Source: Clostridia bacterium
GTDB taxonomy: Bacteria; Bacillota; Clostridia; Christensenellales; CAG-1252
Assembly: GCA_017615495.1 (NCBI GenBank)
Contig: JAGAAA010000058.1
Coordinates: forward strand, 1-33,555
DNA: 33,555 nt
Direction: 5' to 3'
The position numbers were made by a program, and so were the translations under genes. The first letter of the stretch is position 1. Every line of letters starts with the position of its first letter. Below the pieces are notes generated by a model that was not told the DNA's origin, did no database searches, and worked only from the letters and a program-made list of their open reading frames with translations. Of this stretch, positions 14,241 to 22,434 are shown one piece after another.

Positions 14241-15278
14241 TTAATTTGCGCTGTCAAGCTTTTCCTTGACGAGCGTTTCGATCTCGTTATAAAGATCGGG
14301 ATTGCTCTTCAACAGAGCGATGACTTTTTCTCTGCCCTGACCGATCTTCTCGTCGTTGTAGCTGATCCAAGAACCGCTTTTGACGAGGACGCCCTTCTCG
14401 ATGGCGAGGTCAACCAAGCTGCCTTCTTTGGAAATGCCCTGACCGAAGATGATCTCAAATTCCGCCGTACGGAACGGAGGCGCAAGCTTGTTCTTCACAA
14501 CTTTGACCGCCGTCTTGTTACCGATGATCACGCCGCCGTCTTTGACAGCATCCTTCTTGCGGACGTCCAAACGCACGCTGGAATAGAACTTAAGCGCCTT
14601 GCCGCCCGTGGTGGTCTCAGGGTTGCCAAACATCACGCCCACCTTCTCACGAAGCTGGTTGATGAAGATCACGCAAGTTTTGCTCTTGTTGATGATGGCA
14701 GTCAACTTACGGAGCGCCTTGGACATCAACCTTGCTTGCACGCCAACGTTTTGCTGTTCCATATCCCCTTCGATCTCCGACTTGGGAGTAAGCGCCGCCA
14801 CGCTGTCGATGACGATGATATCCACCGCGTTACTTCTGACGAGGTAATCGGCGATGTCGAGCGCTTGCTCGCCGTTGTCCGGCTGAGAGATATAGAGGTC
14901 CTCGGTGTTAACGCCAAGCTTCTTTGCGTACTCGGGGTCGAGCGCGTGCTCCGCGTCAATGAAAGCCGCGGTGCCGCCAAGCTTTTGCGCTTCCGCAACG
15001 ACGTGCAAAGAAACGGTGGTTTTACCGCTGGATTCCGGTCCGTAGATCTCCACGATCCTGCCGCGCGGCAAGCCGCCTATTCCGAGAGCGTTATCCAAAG
15101 CAAGGCACCCGGTGGGGATCACGTCCACTTTGACGCTGTAGCCGTCGCCGAGTTTCATAATGGAACCTTTGCCGTGTACTTTTTCAATTTGTTGGATCGC
15201 TTGTTCCAAAGCTTTGCGCTTTTCTTCAAGCTTCTTTTCGTCGATATGAGTTCCGTTCGTTTTTTCGTTTTCGTTCAT
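14241..15278 (-). CDS. recA: RecA recombinase
   Basis: A 345-residue RecA: strand exchange and LexA/SOS co-protease. Walker A GPESSGKTT is at 80-88. Also present are the Walker-B-like IIVIDSVAAL, the L1 region QARLMSKALRKL and the L2 region FGNPETTTGGKALKF. The start is the ATG 15278-15276 with AGGAG 7 nt upstream; a longer frame adds 12 non-homologous codons. A promoter is visible at 15303-15330. I looked for a LexA-type GAAC...GTTC operator ahead of it and found none. The position between cinA and rny is as in Bacillus. Confidence 0.98.
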   Translation of the reverse strand: MNENEKTNGTHIDEKKLEEKRKALEQAIQQIEKVHGKGSIMKLGDGYSVKVDVIPTGCLALDNALGIGGLPRGRIVEIYGPESSGKTTVSLHVVAEAQKLGGTAAFIDAEHALDPEYAKKLGVNTEDLYISQPDNGEQALDIADYLVRSNAVDIIVIDSVAALTPKSEIEGDMEQQNVGVQARLMSKALRKLTAIINKSKTCVIFINQLREKVGVMFGNPETTTGGKALKFYSSVRLDVRKKDAVKDGGVIIGNKTAVKVVKNKLAPPFRTAEFEIIFGQGISKEGSLVDLAIEKGVLVKSGSWISYNDEKIGQGREKVIALLKSNPDLYNEIETLVKEKLDSAN

Positions 15279-15302
15279 AATCGTTCTCCTAAAAATATAT
15301 TT

Positions 15303-15330
15303 ATAATAAAGCAACGAGCCCGAAGGACAA
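15303..15330 (-). promoter_or_regulatory. Candidate recA promoter
   Basis: Minus strand: -35 TTGTCC (15330-15325), 16-bp spacer, -10 TATTAT (15308-15303), with a predicted leader of about 18 nt containing the recA Shine-Dalgarno. It lies in the 53-bp gap after the short cinA. It would let recA-rny be read independently of the long upstream operon. Confidence 0.5.
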
Positions 15331-15331
15331 G

Positions 15332-16036
15332 TTACTCTATGACCATAGAATCGAAGTCAATAGGCTTAACGAGTCTTTTCCACAACAGGAAAAGCGCGGT
15401 GTTTGCCGAAAGCCTTCTGATCTCCTCGCGCGAGCCCTCGAACCTGCATTCGGTCGCCGAGCACTTTACCTCGTCCGCAACGCCGATGTAGACGAGCCCG
15501 ACAGGTTTTTCCTCACTGCCGCCGCCCGGCCCCGCAATGCCCGTGGTGGAAACCGCGTAGTTTACGCCCTCTCTTAAAAGCCCACTTGCCATTTGGCAGG
15601 CAACTTGTTTGGATACGGCGCCGAAGGTGTTGAGGGTGGCTCTGTTTACGCCAAGACGCGAGATCTTGGCTTGATTGGAATAACTGACGATCCCTTCCAT
15701 AAAGCATTCGCTGCAACCGGGCACGTCCACGAGCGCGCTTGCGATCATGCCGCCCGTCAAGCTTTCCGCCACGGAAAGGGTCTGATCGTAAAGGCGCAAG
15801 CGTTCCAGCACCGTTTCGGCAAGAGTGCCCTCCCCTTCGCGGTAAACGCAACCGGGGAAAACGCCGTAAATGCGGACTGCAAGGTCGTCCTTTTGCCTAT
15901 CTTCGCAAGTGACCACGATCTTGGCGTCGAGGCAATCCACCTCCACGAGAAGCGGTGTGATCCCCGCGTCCGAAAGGGCTTTGCGAACTTCCTGCTCGGT
16001 GGAACCGAACACTTTGAAGATCATTTTTTCAAGCAT
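15332..16036 (-). CDS. Short CinA-family protein (KH-like plus PncC amidase, no MoCF domain)
   Basis: A 234-residue protein matching only the second half of CinA. Residues ~6-80 (KVFGSTEQEVRKAL...) correspond to the middle KH-like domain. Residues ~85-234 are the PncC nicotinamide-mononucleotide amidase domain: LSVAESLTGGMIASALVDVPG, SYSNQAKISRLGV, YAVSTTGIAGPGGGSEEKPVGLVYIGV. The ~170-residue MoCF/COG1058 domain of full CinA is absent. The preceding gene pgsA overlaps by 8 bp, so it is not simply missed upstream. The ATG has an excellent AAGGAGG 6 nt upstream, supporting this short form as the real product. Likely role: recycling NMN to NaMN for NAD synthesis. Confidence 0.88.
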   Translation of the reverse strand: MLEKMIFKVFGSTEQEVRKALSDAGITPLLVEVDCLDAKIVVTCEDRQKDDLAVRIYGVFPGCVYREGEGTLAETVLERLRLYDQTLSVAESLTGGMIASALVDVPGCSECFMEGIVSYSNQAKISRLGVNRATLNTFGAVSKQVACQMASGLLREGVNYAVSTTGIAGPGGGSEEKPVGLVYIGVADEVKCSATECRFEGSREEIRRLSANTALFLLWKRLVKPIDFDSMVIE

Positions 16037-16610
16037 CCTTTTCCTCCTTTTGGGCTTGTTGCGAAAGCACCTTACGGTTTTTGATAAGATAATTTGCGCC
16101 CGATATCACGGTAAACACAAACGCCGCTGCAAAAACGACGTTGCCCACGATCTTGACCACGACGTGAAACTCCGAGATCATCATAAGGGGTATCGCCGTG
16201 TTGAGAAGCGCGGTTTTTACCTTGCCGAACTTATCCGCCGCAAGGATCATCCCTTTGCTTGCCGCAATGGTGCGGAAGGCGCCGATCAAAACTTCCCTGC
16301 CAACGATGACAGCGGTAAAGATCACGCCCACGGGCGGATTGAAAAACATCATTGCGTCGCCGTTTGCCGCTTCCATAATGAGCACGGTGCAGGCGAGCAC
16401 CTTATCCGCGATGGGGTCGAGAAGCTTGCCGAGATCGGTCACTTGGCAACGCTTTCTGGCGATCTTGCCGTCGATCATATCGGTAAGCGCCGCGGCGACG
16501 AACAAAAGCCCCGCCACAAGATAATGATAAGGAAATACGACGTAAAAGAGAGCTACGATCACCGGGATCGCCGCAATTCTCGATAACGTCAGTTTAGTAG
16601 GCAAATTCAT
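16029..16610 (-). CDS. pgsA: CDP-diacylglycerol-glycerol-3-phosphate 3-phosphatidyltransferase
   Basis: A 193-residue membrane enzyme that makes phosphatidylglycerol phosphate. The CDP-alcohol phosphotransferase motif D-x2-DG-x2-AR-x8-G-x3-D-x3-D is intact (D44, D47, G48, A51, R52, G61, D65, D69). Several hydrophobic helices follow, ending in a charged Lys/Glu tail. The ATG overlaps the rimO stop (ATGA) and has AAGGAGC upstream; the 3' end overlaps the short cinA by 8 bp. The order pgsA-cinA-recA-rny is the Bacillus order. Confidence 0.96.
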   Translation of the reverse strand: MNLPTKLTLSRIAAIPVIVALFYVVFPYHYLVAGLLFVAAALTDMIDGKIARKRCQVTDLGKLLDPIADKVLACTVLIMEAANGDAMMFFNPPVGVIFTAVIVGREVLIGAFRTIAASKGMILAADKFGKVKTALLNTAIPLMMISEFHVVVKIVGNVVFAAAFVFTVISGANYLIKNRKVLSQQAQKEEKDA

Positions 16611-17929
16611 TGTTTGCTCCTTACGGTTTGTCCGTACAAGTCAAGTTTTTTGGTCTTTTTTACGAGGACGGGATAGCTTTCGCCGATCTCGATGGGCTCA
16701 TCCGACGTAAAGTAGACTTTTGCGTCCACGTCGGGGCAAAGCCTTTCCGTATGCCCGTAAAAACATTGTTTGTCGTAATCGATGCCGTCGTACGTGACGT
16801 AAAGCACCGTTCCGACCTTTTCTTTTGCTTTTTGCTCCGCAATGGCGGATTGCAAGGCTTCCGCTTTTTTGAGCCTTTGCTTCTTCACGCTTTGCGGTAC
16901 CTGTCCTTTCATGCGAGCGGCGGGCGTGCCCTCCTCTTTGGAATAAGCGAAGAAGCCCACGTTGTCCAAACGCGCCTCCTCCAAGAAGGAAAGCAAGTCT
17001 TCAAACTCTTCTTCCGTTTCCTGCGGGAAGCCCACCATAAAGGTCGAGCGGATGGCTATACCGCTTTTTTTGCCGCGAATGTAAGCGATCCTATCCAAAA
17101 GCGAACGACGGTTGTCGCGGCGGTTCATCCTCTTAAGCACGCCGTCCGACGCGTGTTGCATCGGCATATCTAAGTACTTGGCGATCTTGGGTTCGCTGTC
17201 GATGAAATCGATCAGTTCGTCCGTGCACATATCCGGATAGCAATACAGCAAGCGGATCTTTTCCACCGGAAGTGCGATGAGCGCGCGCAATAGATCGATA
17301 AGCTTTGGCTCCCCGTAAAGGTCGGAGCCGTAACGCGTTACGTCCTGCGCGACGAGGATCAACTCTTTGACGCCTTGACCGACAAGCCCGTCCGCCTCTT
17401 TTACCAGGCTTTCGATGGGCGTGCTTGCGTACGCGCCGCGTATGCCCGGGATTGCGCAGAAGGTGCACTTGTTGTCGCACCCGTCCGAAACCTTGAGGTA
17501 AGCGTAATGGTACGGGGTGGTGACCACGCGGCTTTCCACGCGCTCGCGCCCGCCGGCGTTGGTCATGACGACCTTTTCGCCTTTTTCAAGTTTCGTAAGA
17601 ACCTCCCCGATGCGGTCGTAACAGGAATTGTCAAGGAGCGCATCCGCTTCCTTGAGCCCGTCAGCCGCGGTCAGTTCCGAAAGATAACGCATCGGCAAGC
17701 AACCCGCCACGATCAAATACTTGACGTTTTTGTGCGAGCGCGCTTCAAAGACGGTGTCCAAACTCTCCTTGACCGCGCTTTGCAAAAAGGCGCAAGTGTT
17801 GACGATGACGGCGTCCGCTTCGTCAACGTCGTTTACGATCCGGTGCCCCGCTTGAAGCACGAAGCCGAGCAATCGCTCGGTATCCACGCGGTTTTTATCG
17901 CATCCGAGGGAAATGGCGCCTACTTTCAT
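16607..17929 (-). CDS. rimO: Ribosomal protein uS12 methylthiotransferase
   Basis: A 440-residue radical SAM methylthiotransferase that modifies an aspartate of ribosomal protein S12. It opens VGAISLGCDKNRVDTE, the RimO-specific variant of the MTTase start. C10, C46 and C77 bind the auxiliary cluster. C151, C155 and C158 in SDGCDNKCTFC bind the SAM cluster. The C-terminal ~65 residues form a TRAM domain. The start codon overlaps the ftsK stop (ATGA) with only a weak Shine-Dalgarno, so translation is probably coupled. Confidence 0.97.
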   Translation of the reverse strand: MKVGAISLGCDKNRVDTERLLGFVLQAGHRIVNDVDEADAVIVNTCAFLQSAVKESLDTVFEARSHKNVKYLIVAGCLPMRYLSELTAADGLKEADALLDNSCYDRIGEVLTKLEKGEKVVMTNAGGRERVESRVVTTPYHYAYLKVSDGCDNKCTFCAIPGIRGAYASTPIESLVKEADGLVGQGVKELILVAQDVTRYGSDLYGEPKLIDLLRALIALPVEKIRLLYCYPDMCTDELIDFIDSEPKIAKYLDMPMQHASDGVLKRMNRRDNRRSLLDRIAYIRGKKSGIAIRSTFMVGFPQETEEEFEDLLSFLEEARLDNVGFFAYSKEEGTPAARMKGQVPQSVKKQRLKKAEALQSAIAEQKAKEKVGTVLYVTYDGIDYDKQCFYGHTERLCPDVDAKVYFTSDEPIEIGESYPVLVKKTKKLDLYGQTVRSKQ

Positions 17930-20900
17930 CTTGCTTCGTCCCCGTCGATGCCGTCTTCGCCGTACAGCTGGTAATACTCGTCAAGGGTGATGATCACCTG
18001 ACGTGATTTATTGCCCGCTTCGGCGGGACCGAGATACCCTCTTTCCGCCATCGTTTCCACGATCCTCGCCGCCCTGCCGTACCCGATGTGGTACTTGATC
18101 TGTAACTTGGAAATGGAAGCTTGACCGTTGTTGATAAAATACAAAAGCGCCGAGCCGAACAACGGGTCTTCGCCGTCGTCCTCGCTTTCAGGATCCTGCC
18201 CCTTGGTGTTTTCCGCCGGGACTTCCTTATCCGCTTGGATCACCTTTTCCGCCGCGGAATCGTAACGCGCGTCGTTGTGCTCCTTGATGAAAGAAACGAT
18301 GGGCCCGATCTCGTCGTTGATGTACGGACCTTGCAAACGGATGGGATCGCCGCCTTCTGGCGCCATATAAAGCATATCGCCGTTGCCGAACAAGGATTCC
18401 GCGCCGCCGCGATCCAAAATGGTCTTGGAATCGGTAAAGGAAGTTACCTTAAACGCAATTCTCGAAGGAATGTTGTTTTTGATCGTACCCGTGATGACGT
18501 CCACGGAGGGGCGTTGCGTTGCAATAACGAGGTGGATGCCCGCCGCGCGCGCTTTGGCGGTGATGCGGCTGATCTTTTCTTCCACTTCACGCTTTGCCGC
18601 AAGCATCAAGTCCGCCATTTCGTCCACGATGAAGACGATGTAGTACAGGCCCTTTTCGCCCTTCTTCTTTTGCATGGCGTTATATTCACCGAGGTTGCGG
18701 CAACCGTTTTCACCCAAAAGTTGATAACGGCGCTCCATCTCGTTGACCGCCCAATTCAAAGCGTTGACCGCCTTATCGGTTTCGGTAACGGTGCTGGGCA
18801 TCAACATATGCGGCATGTCCTTATACACCGAAAGTTCCACCTTCTTGGGGTCGACCATAATAAAGCGAACGAATTCAGGCGAATAATGGTACATAATGCT
18901 GGTGATCATCACGTTTAAGGCGACGCTCTTACCGCTGCCGGTGGAGCCTGCCACCAAAAGGTGCGGCATTTTCAACAGATCGCCGTAGATCGCTTGCCCG
19001 CTGACGTTGACGCCGATAACAAAGTACAACTTGCCTTCCTTGGCAAAATTGGGCGAATTGATGATGGAACGCAGCCCGACCATCGAAGTCTTGGCGTTGG
19101 GCACCTCGATACCGACGGCGTCCAGCCCCGGCACCGAGGAAATGATTCTGATGTTTTTATCCACCTTGAGTTTGCGCTTGATATCCTTTTCCAGCGGGGT
19201 CAACTTGTTGACCGACATATTGTCCGGCAAGGTGACGGCAAACTGCGTGAAGGTCGGACCGGTCTTGTGGTCGATGACTTCGGAATTGATATGGAAGGAA
19301 GCAAGCGCCTGCACAAGGCTTCTGCCCCGCTCTTCAACGTCCTCGTCGTCCTGAATGGTGGGATATTCGGTAAGAAGGCTAACGGGCGGGGGCGTATAGG
19401 GACGCGCGGGCGGAAGTTGCTCTTCCTCCTGCGCGATTTGGTCGATGTTCATCTGTTGCACCTTTTTGGGGTCAATGTAACCGGACTCATCGTGCGTGTG
19501 ATGCGTGCCGCCGATATCGGAACGCGGTTTGCGCGTCGGACGTGCGATGGGGGTATCCGCCTCAAACATATCCGAAGGACGCGCGGCGGGCGCGGGTTTC
19601 GCTTCAAAGGCAGAAGTGAACTTGCTTTCCGCTACGCGGGGCTCCTCAACGGCAGGCTCCGATTTCATGGGCTGCTGTTCAACGGGCGAAGGCTCTTCCT
19701 CTACCGGATGGAGATAGGAAGACTCGCGCGGCGTGATGGTGGGCTTGGCGGGCGCCACAGGCGGACGGAAATCGATGGAAGAAGGACGCTCCGCCGGTTT
19801 TACCGGCTCAACGGAAGCGCGGAAGGATGCGGTCGGCTCGGGCGGAAGTTCCGTCTTAACGGGGGCTTCTTCCTTTTGTTCAACGACCGGCTCATTCGCA
19901 ATGGGCTCTTCGCCGATGAAGCGGGTGCGCTTGGGGGCGTTGTTTTCCTTTTCGCGCAAACGCTGCAAGTCGGACATGTTCTCAATAATGCCGTCCAAAC
20001 GCGGCGTGGGCTTGCCCTGACGTTCCCTCAACTTGGAGATAGGCGGCTCCGTCGGAGCTGCTTTGGGCTGCTCGGCGGGGGCTTCTTCCTTTTTGGGCGC
20101 ATCGAAACGCGGCTCCTCGGGAATGCCGGACAAAGCGTCGTCACCGTAAAGGGTGCGATTTGCCTGCGCGCGGTCGCTTGCATAGCGCCTAACGAAGGCG
20201 GGCATATCGTCCGCGCCGTTATCTTCCTCATCATCAAAGAGGGGCGAACGCGTCTTATCGGCGCGAGGCGCGGAATAATAATCGTCGTAATCTTCCCCAT
20301 CGTCGTTTGCCTTCCTGCCGCCGTAAACGTCAAACTGGGTAGGTTGCGGCTCGGGGATCACCCCTTCCGAAGCGGTCAAAGGACGGTTGTCGCTGTAATC
20401 GAAAAACTCGGGTTCCGGGCCCTTTTTCGCAAAAAGGCCTTTCGTCTTGATCTTTTGCGCGTCCTTTTGTCCGGGACGGACCTTGTCCACAAAGAGCGAA
20501 AGCTTCTTTGCTTCGGGACGGGCGGCTTCTTGCTTGGGTTGCTTTTGCGCCTTTTCGGGACGAGCGCCACCGGTAATTTTGGCGCCGCGCATAAAGGGGA
20601 ACAACGCGAAGAACAAAATGATGACGAACAAGACGGCCACCACGATGGCGGAATACTTGCCCATCAAAGAAAGCAACGGATAAGCGGGAATGGCAAAGAG
20701 CCAACCGCCGCCGGTGCCGACGCCGGCGTGGAAACAGGTGCTTAAATAAGCGGAAAAGCTTTCGGTCTCAAGCTCGCTGAATTCCGCATGCGAAGTGATG
20801 ATCTGCAAATATACGAACGCAACGACGGAAAGAACGACTATGTAAGCGACCGTCCTCACCTTAACGCCTTTTTTGAAAACGCGCAAGGTTTTGAAGATAA

Positions 20901-21096
20901 AAAGGAGGATGGCAGCGGATGCGATCGCATAGCCGCCAAAACCGAAAACGCCGAGGAAGAAACCCTTCAGCGTGCTTCCGAACAAACCGATCATCGAAAG
21001 CAAAACGAAAAGGAGCGCCAAAAAGACAAAGAGCGGAAGCAGGAAGCTTACGCGTCTATCTCTCGCATTGTGTTTTTGTGGTCTTCTTTCAGTCAT
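17926..21096 (-). CDS. ftsK: FtsK/SpoIIIE-type DNA translocase
   Basis: A 1056-residue DNA pump that clears chromosome ends from the division septum or moves DNA into the forespore. Four transmembrane segments lie within ~18-172. A ~390-residue linker (about 175-565) rich in Pro, Glu and Ala follows. The alpha/beta motor (~570-950) has Walker A GSTGSGKS at about 716-723, VDPKKVELSVY, the Walker-B-like IVFIVDEMADLM and ATQRPSVDVITG. A C-terminal winged-helix gamma domain (~985-1050) has LLYFINNGQASISKLQIKY. SpoIIIE is about 790 residues, so the extra length is nearly all linker. Which role, division or sporulation, cannot be told from the sequence. Starts ATGA-overlapped with the M16 gene and has GGAG 8 nt upstream. 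Confidence 0.97.
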   Translation of the reverse strand: MTERRPQKHNARDRRVSFLLPLFVFLALLFVLLSMIGLFGSTLKGFFLGVFGFGGYAIASAAILLFIFKTLRVFKKGVKVRTVAYIVVLSVVAFVYLQIITSHAEFSELETESFSAYLSTCFHAGVGTGGGWLFAIPAYPLLSLMGKYSAIVVAVLFVIILFFALFPFMRGAKITGGARPEKAQKQPKQEAARPEAKKLSLFVDKVRPGQKDAQKIKTKGLFAKKGPEPEFFDYSDNRPLTASEGVIPEPQPTQFDVYGGRKANDDGEDYDDYYSAPRADKTRSPLFDDEEDNGADDMPAFVRRYASDRAQANRTLYGDDALSGIPEEPRFDAPKKEEAPAEQPKAAPTEPPISKLRERQGKPTPRLDGIIENMSDLQRLREKENNAPKRTRFIGEEPIANEPVVEQKEEAPVKTELPPEPTASFRASVEPVKPAERPSSIDFRPPVAPAKPTITPRESSYLHPVEEEPSPVEQQPMKSEPAVEEPRVAESKFTSAFEAKPAPAARPSDMFEADTPIARPTRKPRSDIGGTHHTHDESGYIDPKKVQQMNIDQIAQEEEQLPPARPYTPPPVSLLTEYPTIQDDEDVEERGRSLVQALASFHINSEVIDHKTGPTFTQFAVTLPDNMSVNKLTPLEKDIKRKLKVDKNIRIISSVPGLDAVGIEVPNAKTSMVGLRSIINSPNFAKEGKLYFVIGVNVSGQAIYGDLLKMPHLLVAGSTGSGKSVALNVMITSIMYHYSPEFVRFIMVDPKKVELSVYKDMPHMLMPSTVTETDKAVNALNWAVNEMERRYQLLGENGCRNLGEYNAMQKKKGEKGLYYIVFIVDEMADLMLAAKREVEEKISRITAKARAAGIHLVIATQRPSVDVITGTIKNNIPSRIAFKVTSFTDSKTILDRGGAESLFGNGDMLYMAPEGGDPIRLQGPYINDEIGPIVSFIKEHNDARYDSAAEKVIQADKEVPAENTKGQDPESEDDGEDPLFGSALLYFINNGQASISKLQIKYHIGYGRAARIVETMAERGYLGPAEAGNKSRQVIITLDEYYQLYGEDGIDGDEAR

Positions 21097-22346
21097 TTGT
21101 AAATCTCCGTTAAGTCAAAACTCGTTCGTTTGCCGACGTACCCTACGCCGACTTCGTTGGTTTTAAAGAAGGCGGGGATCATTGCGTTGACCTCTTCCCT
21201 ATCCAACTTTTCCAAAATGGCAAGACGCTCGTCCACGTCAAACGGACGGTTAAGGAAAAGCGCGGACTTGCCGTTTGTGCGCATCAAAGACATACTGCTC
21301 TCCCCGCCGAGGGTCAAGCTGCCTTTGACCTGTTGTTTGGCGCGATGGAAGGACTCCTCATCCATCCCGCTTTTGCAAAAACCGTCAATACACTTTTTGA
21401 CCGCGTCAACGGCTTTTTTGAGATTTTTCGGATTGGTACCGAGGTAGATGCATTGCGCGCCCGTGTCCTCGTAGGTGGAAAGATAATTGTACACCGAGTA
21501 AACCAAACCGAGCTTCTCACGCACTTCTTGGAAAAGGATGCTGCTCATCCCACCGCCGAGAGCGCAAGACAAAACCGACACCCCGAGAAGACGAGGGTCC
21601 GCATAAGAAAGCGAAGGGAACGCGATGGTGAGGTTTGCTTGCTCGATCTCTTTGAAGCAAGCTTCCACCTTGCCGCCGCGCGCCGCCGGAAATTCAAAGG
21701 AACGCTTTTGCACGGGGCGGGAAGGAAAGTTGAAATATTTCAAAACCACTTCCACCGCTCTTTCGCGCGAAATGTTGCCGCAAACGGATACGACGATGTT
21801 TTCCGCTACGTAATGGGAAGAAACGAAGGAGATCACGTCGTCACGGGTGAAGCGCTCAACGTTCTCCCTCGTGCCGAGAATGTTTTTGCCAAGAGGATGC
21901 TCCTTCCAAAAAGAGGCGGAGCAAAGCTCCTGCGAAAGATCGTCCGGGATGTCGTAAACCATATCGATCTCTTCCAGCACGACGCCGCGCTCCTTCTCCA
22001 CCTCTTCGGCAGGGAAAGTGGAATGCAAAAGAAGATCGGACAAGACGTCCGCGCATTCGTCAACGGTGTCGTCGATGCATTGGAAGTAAAAACCGGTAAG
22101 TTCCTTGGAAGTAAAGGCGTTCATATTGGCGCCCAAAGAATCCATCTCCTTAACGAGATCAAAAGCGGAACGCTTTTCCGTCCCTTTGAAAAGCACGTGT
22201 TCTGTAAAATGGGCAATGCCGTTATCGGTGGAAAGCTCGTTTCTGCTGCCGATCTTTACGAAAACGCCGAGGGAAACGGAATGAATATACGGAATATTTT
22301 GATAAGCCAAGCGGATGCCGTTTGGCAAAGCGATTATTTCGTTCAT
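21093..22346 (-). CDS. M16 family zinc metalloprotease (YmxG/MlpA-like)
   Basis: A 417-residue inverzincin. The zinc motif HFTEH is at 46-50 with the third ligand E126, 76 residues on, as in the family. A second, inactive-type M16 half follows (~185-400). The closest context is YmxG/MlpA of Bacillus, which lies next to pnp-ylxY and upstream of spoIIIE. The start was set at the ATG 22346-22344: the upstream in-frame ATG at 22361 lies within the promoter, and family members begin ..LPNGIR.. close to this point. There is no Shine-Dalgarno, and the -10 box TATAAT ends 6 nt before the ATG. First gene of a seven-gene leftward run. Confidence 0.93.
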   Translation of the reverse strand: MNEIIALPNGIRLAYQNIPYIHSVSLGVFVKIGSRNELSTDNGIAHFTEHVLFKGTEKRSAFDLVKEMDSLGANMNAFTSKELTGFYFQCIDDTVDECADVLSDLLLHSTFPAEEVEKERGVVLEEIDMVYDIPDDLSQELCSASFWKEHPLGKNILGTRENVERFTRDDVISFVSSHYVAENIVVSVCGNISRERAVEVVLKYFNFPSRPVQKRSFEFPAARGGKVEACFKEIEQANLTIAFPSLSYADPRLLGVSVLSCALGGGMSSILFQEVREKLGLVYSVYNYLSTYEDTGAQCIYLGTNPKNLKKAVDAVKKCIDGFCKSGMDEESFHRAKQQVKGSLTLGGESSMSLMRTNGKSALFLNRPFDVDERLAILEKLDREEVNAMIPAFFKTNEVGVGYVGKRTSFDLTEIYK

Positions 22347-22352
22347 AAGACT

Positions 22353-22381
22353 ATTATACATAATTATTTAAATTATGTAAA
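22353..22381 (-). promoter_or_regulatory. M16-ftsK operon promoter, leaderless configuration
   Basis: Minus strand: -35 TTTACA (22381-22376), 17-bp spacer, perfect -10 TATAAT (22358-22353), then AGTCTT and the ATG. The transcript should begin at about the start codon. It shares an 88-bp divergent region with ylxY. Confidence 0.65.
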
Positions 22382-22396
22382 GACGTACCGAAGTTT

Positions 22397-22428
22397 TTTA
22401 CAAACTTTTTTCGCTTTGAGCATATATT
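22397..22428 (+). promoter_or_regulatory. Candidate ylxY promoter
   Basis: -10 TATATT (22423-22428) ends 6 nt before the ylxY ATG, the same spacing as at three other genes here. The -35 is unclear: TTTACA (22397-22402) would need a 20-bp spacer, or 18 bp to an overlapping CATATA at 22421. No Shine-Dalgarno precedes the gene. Confidence 0.4.
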
Positions 22429-22434
22429 TCAAGC

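Noticed and set aside
15279..15331. A LexA/SOS operator ahead of recA
   Set aside because: I searched the gap on both strands for GAAC...GTTC-type palindromes and found none; only direct GAAC repeats around the start codon.
18961..20745. Long plus-strand open frame (594 codons) opposite ftsK
   Set aside because: It is antisense to the linker and membrane region of a clear FtsK, is rich in Arg, Gly and His as expected from reading the other strand, and has no ribosome binding site or recognisable motif.
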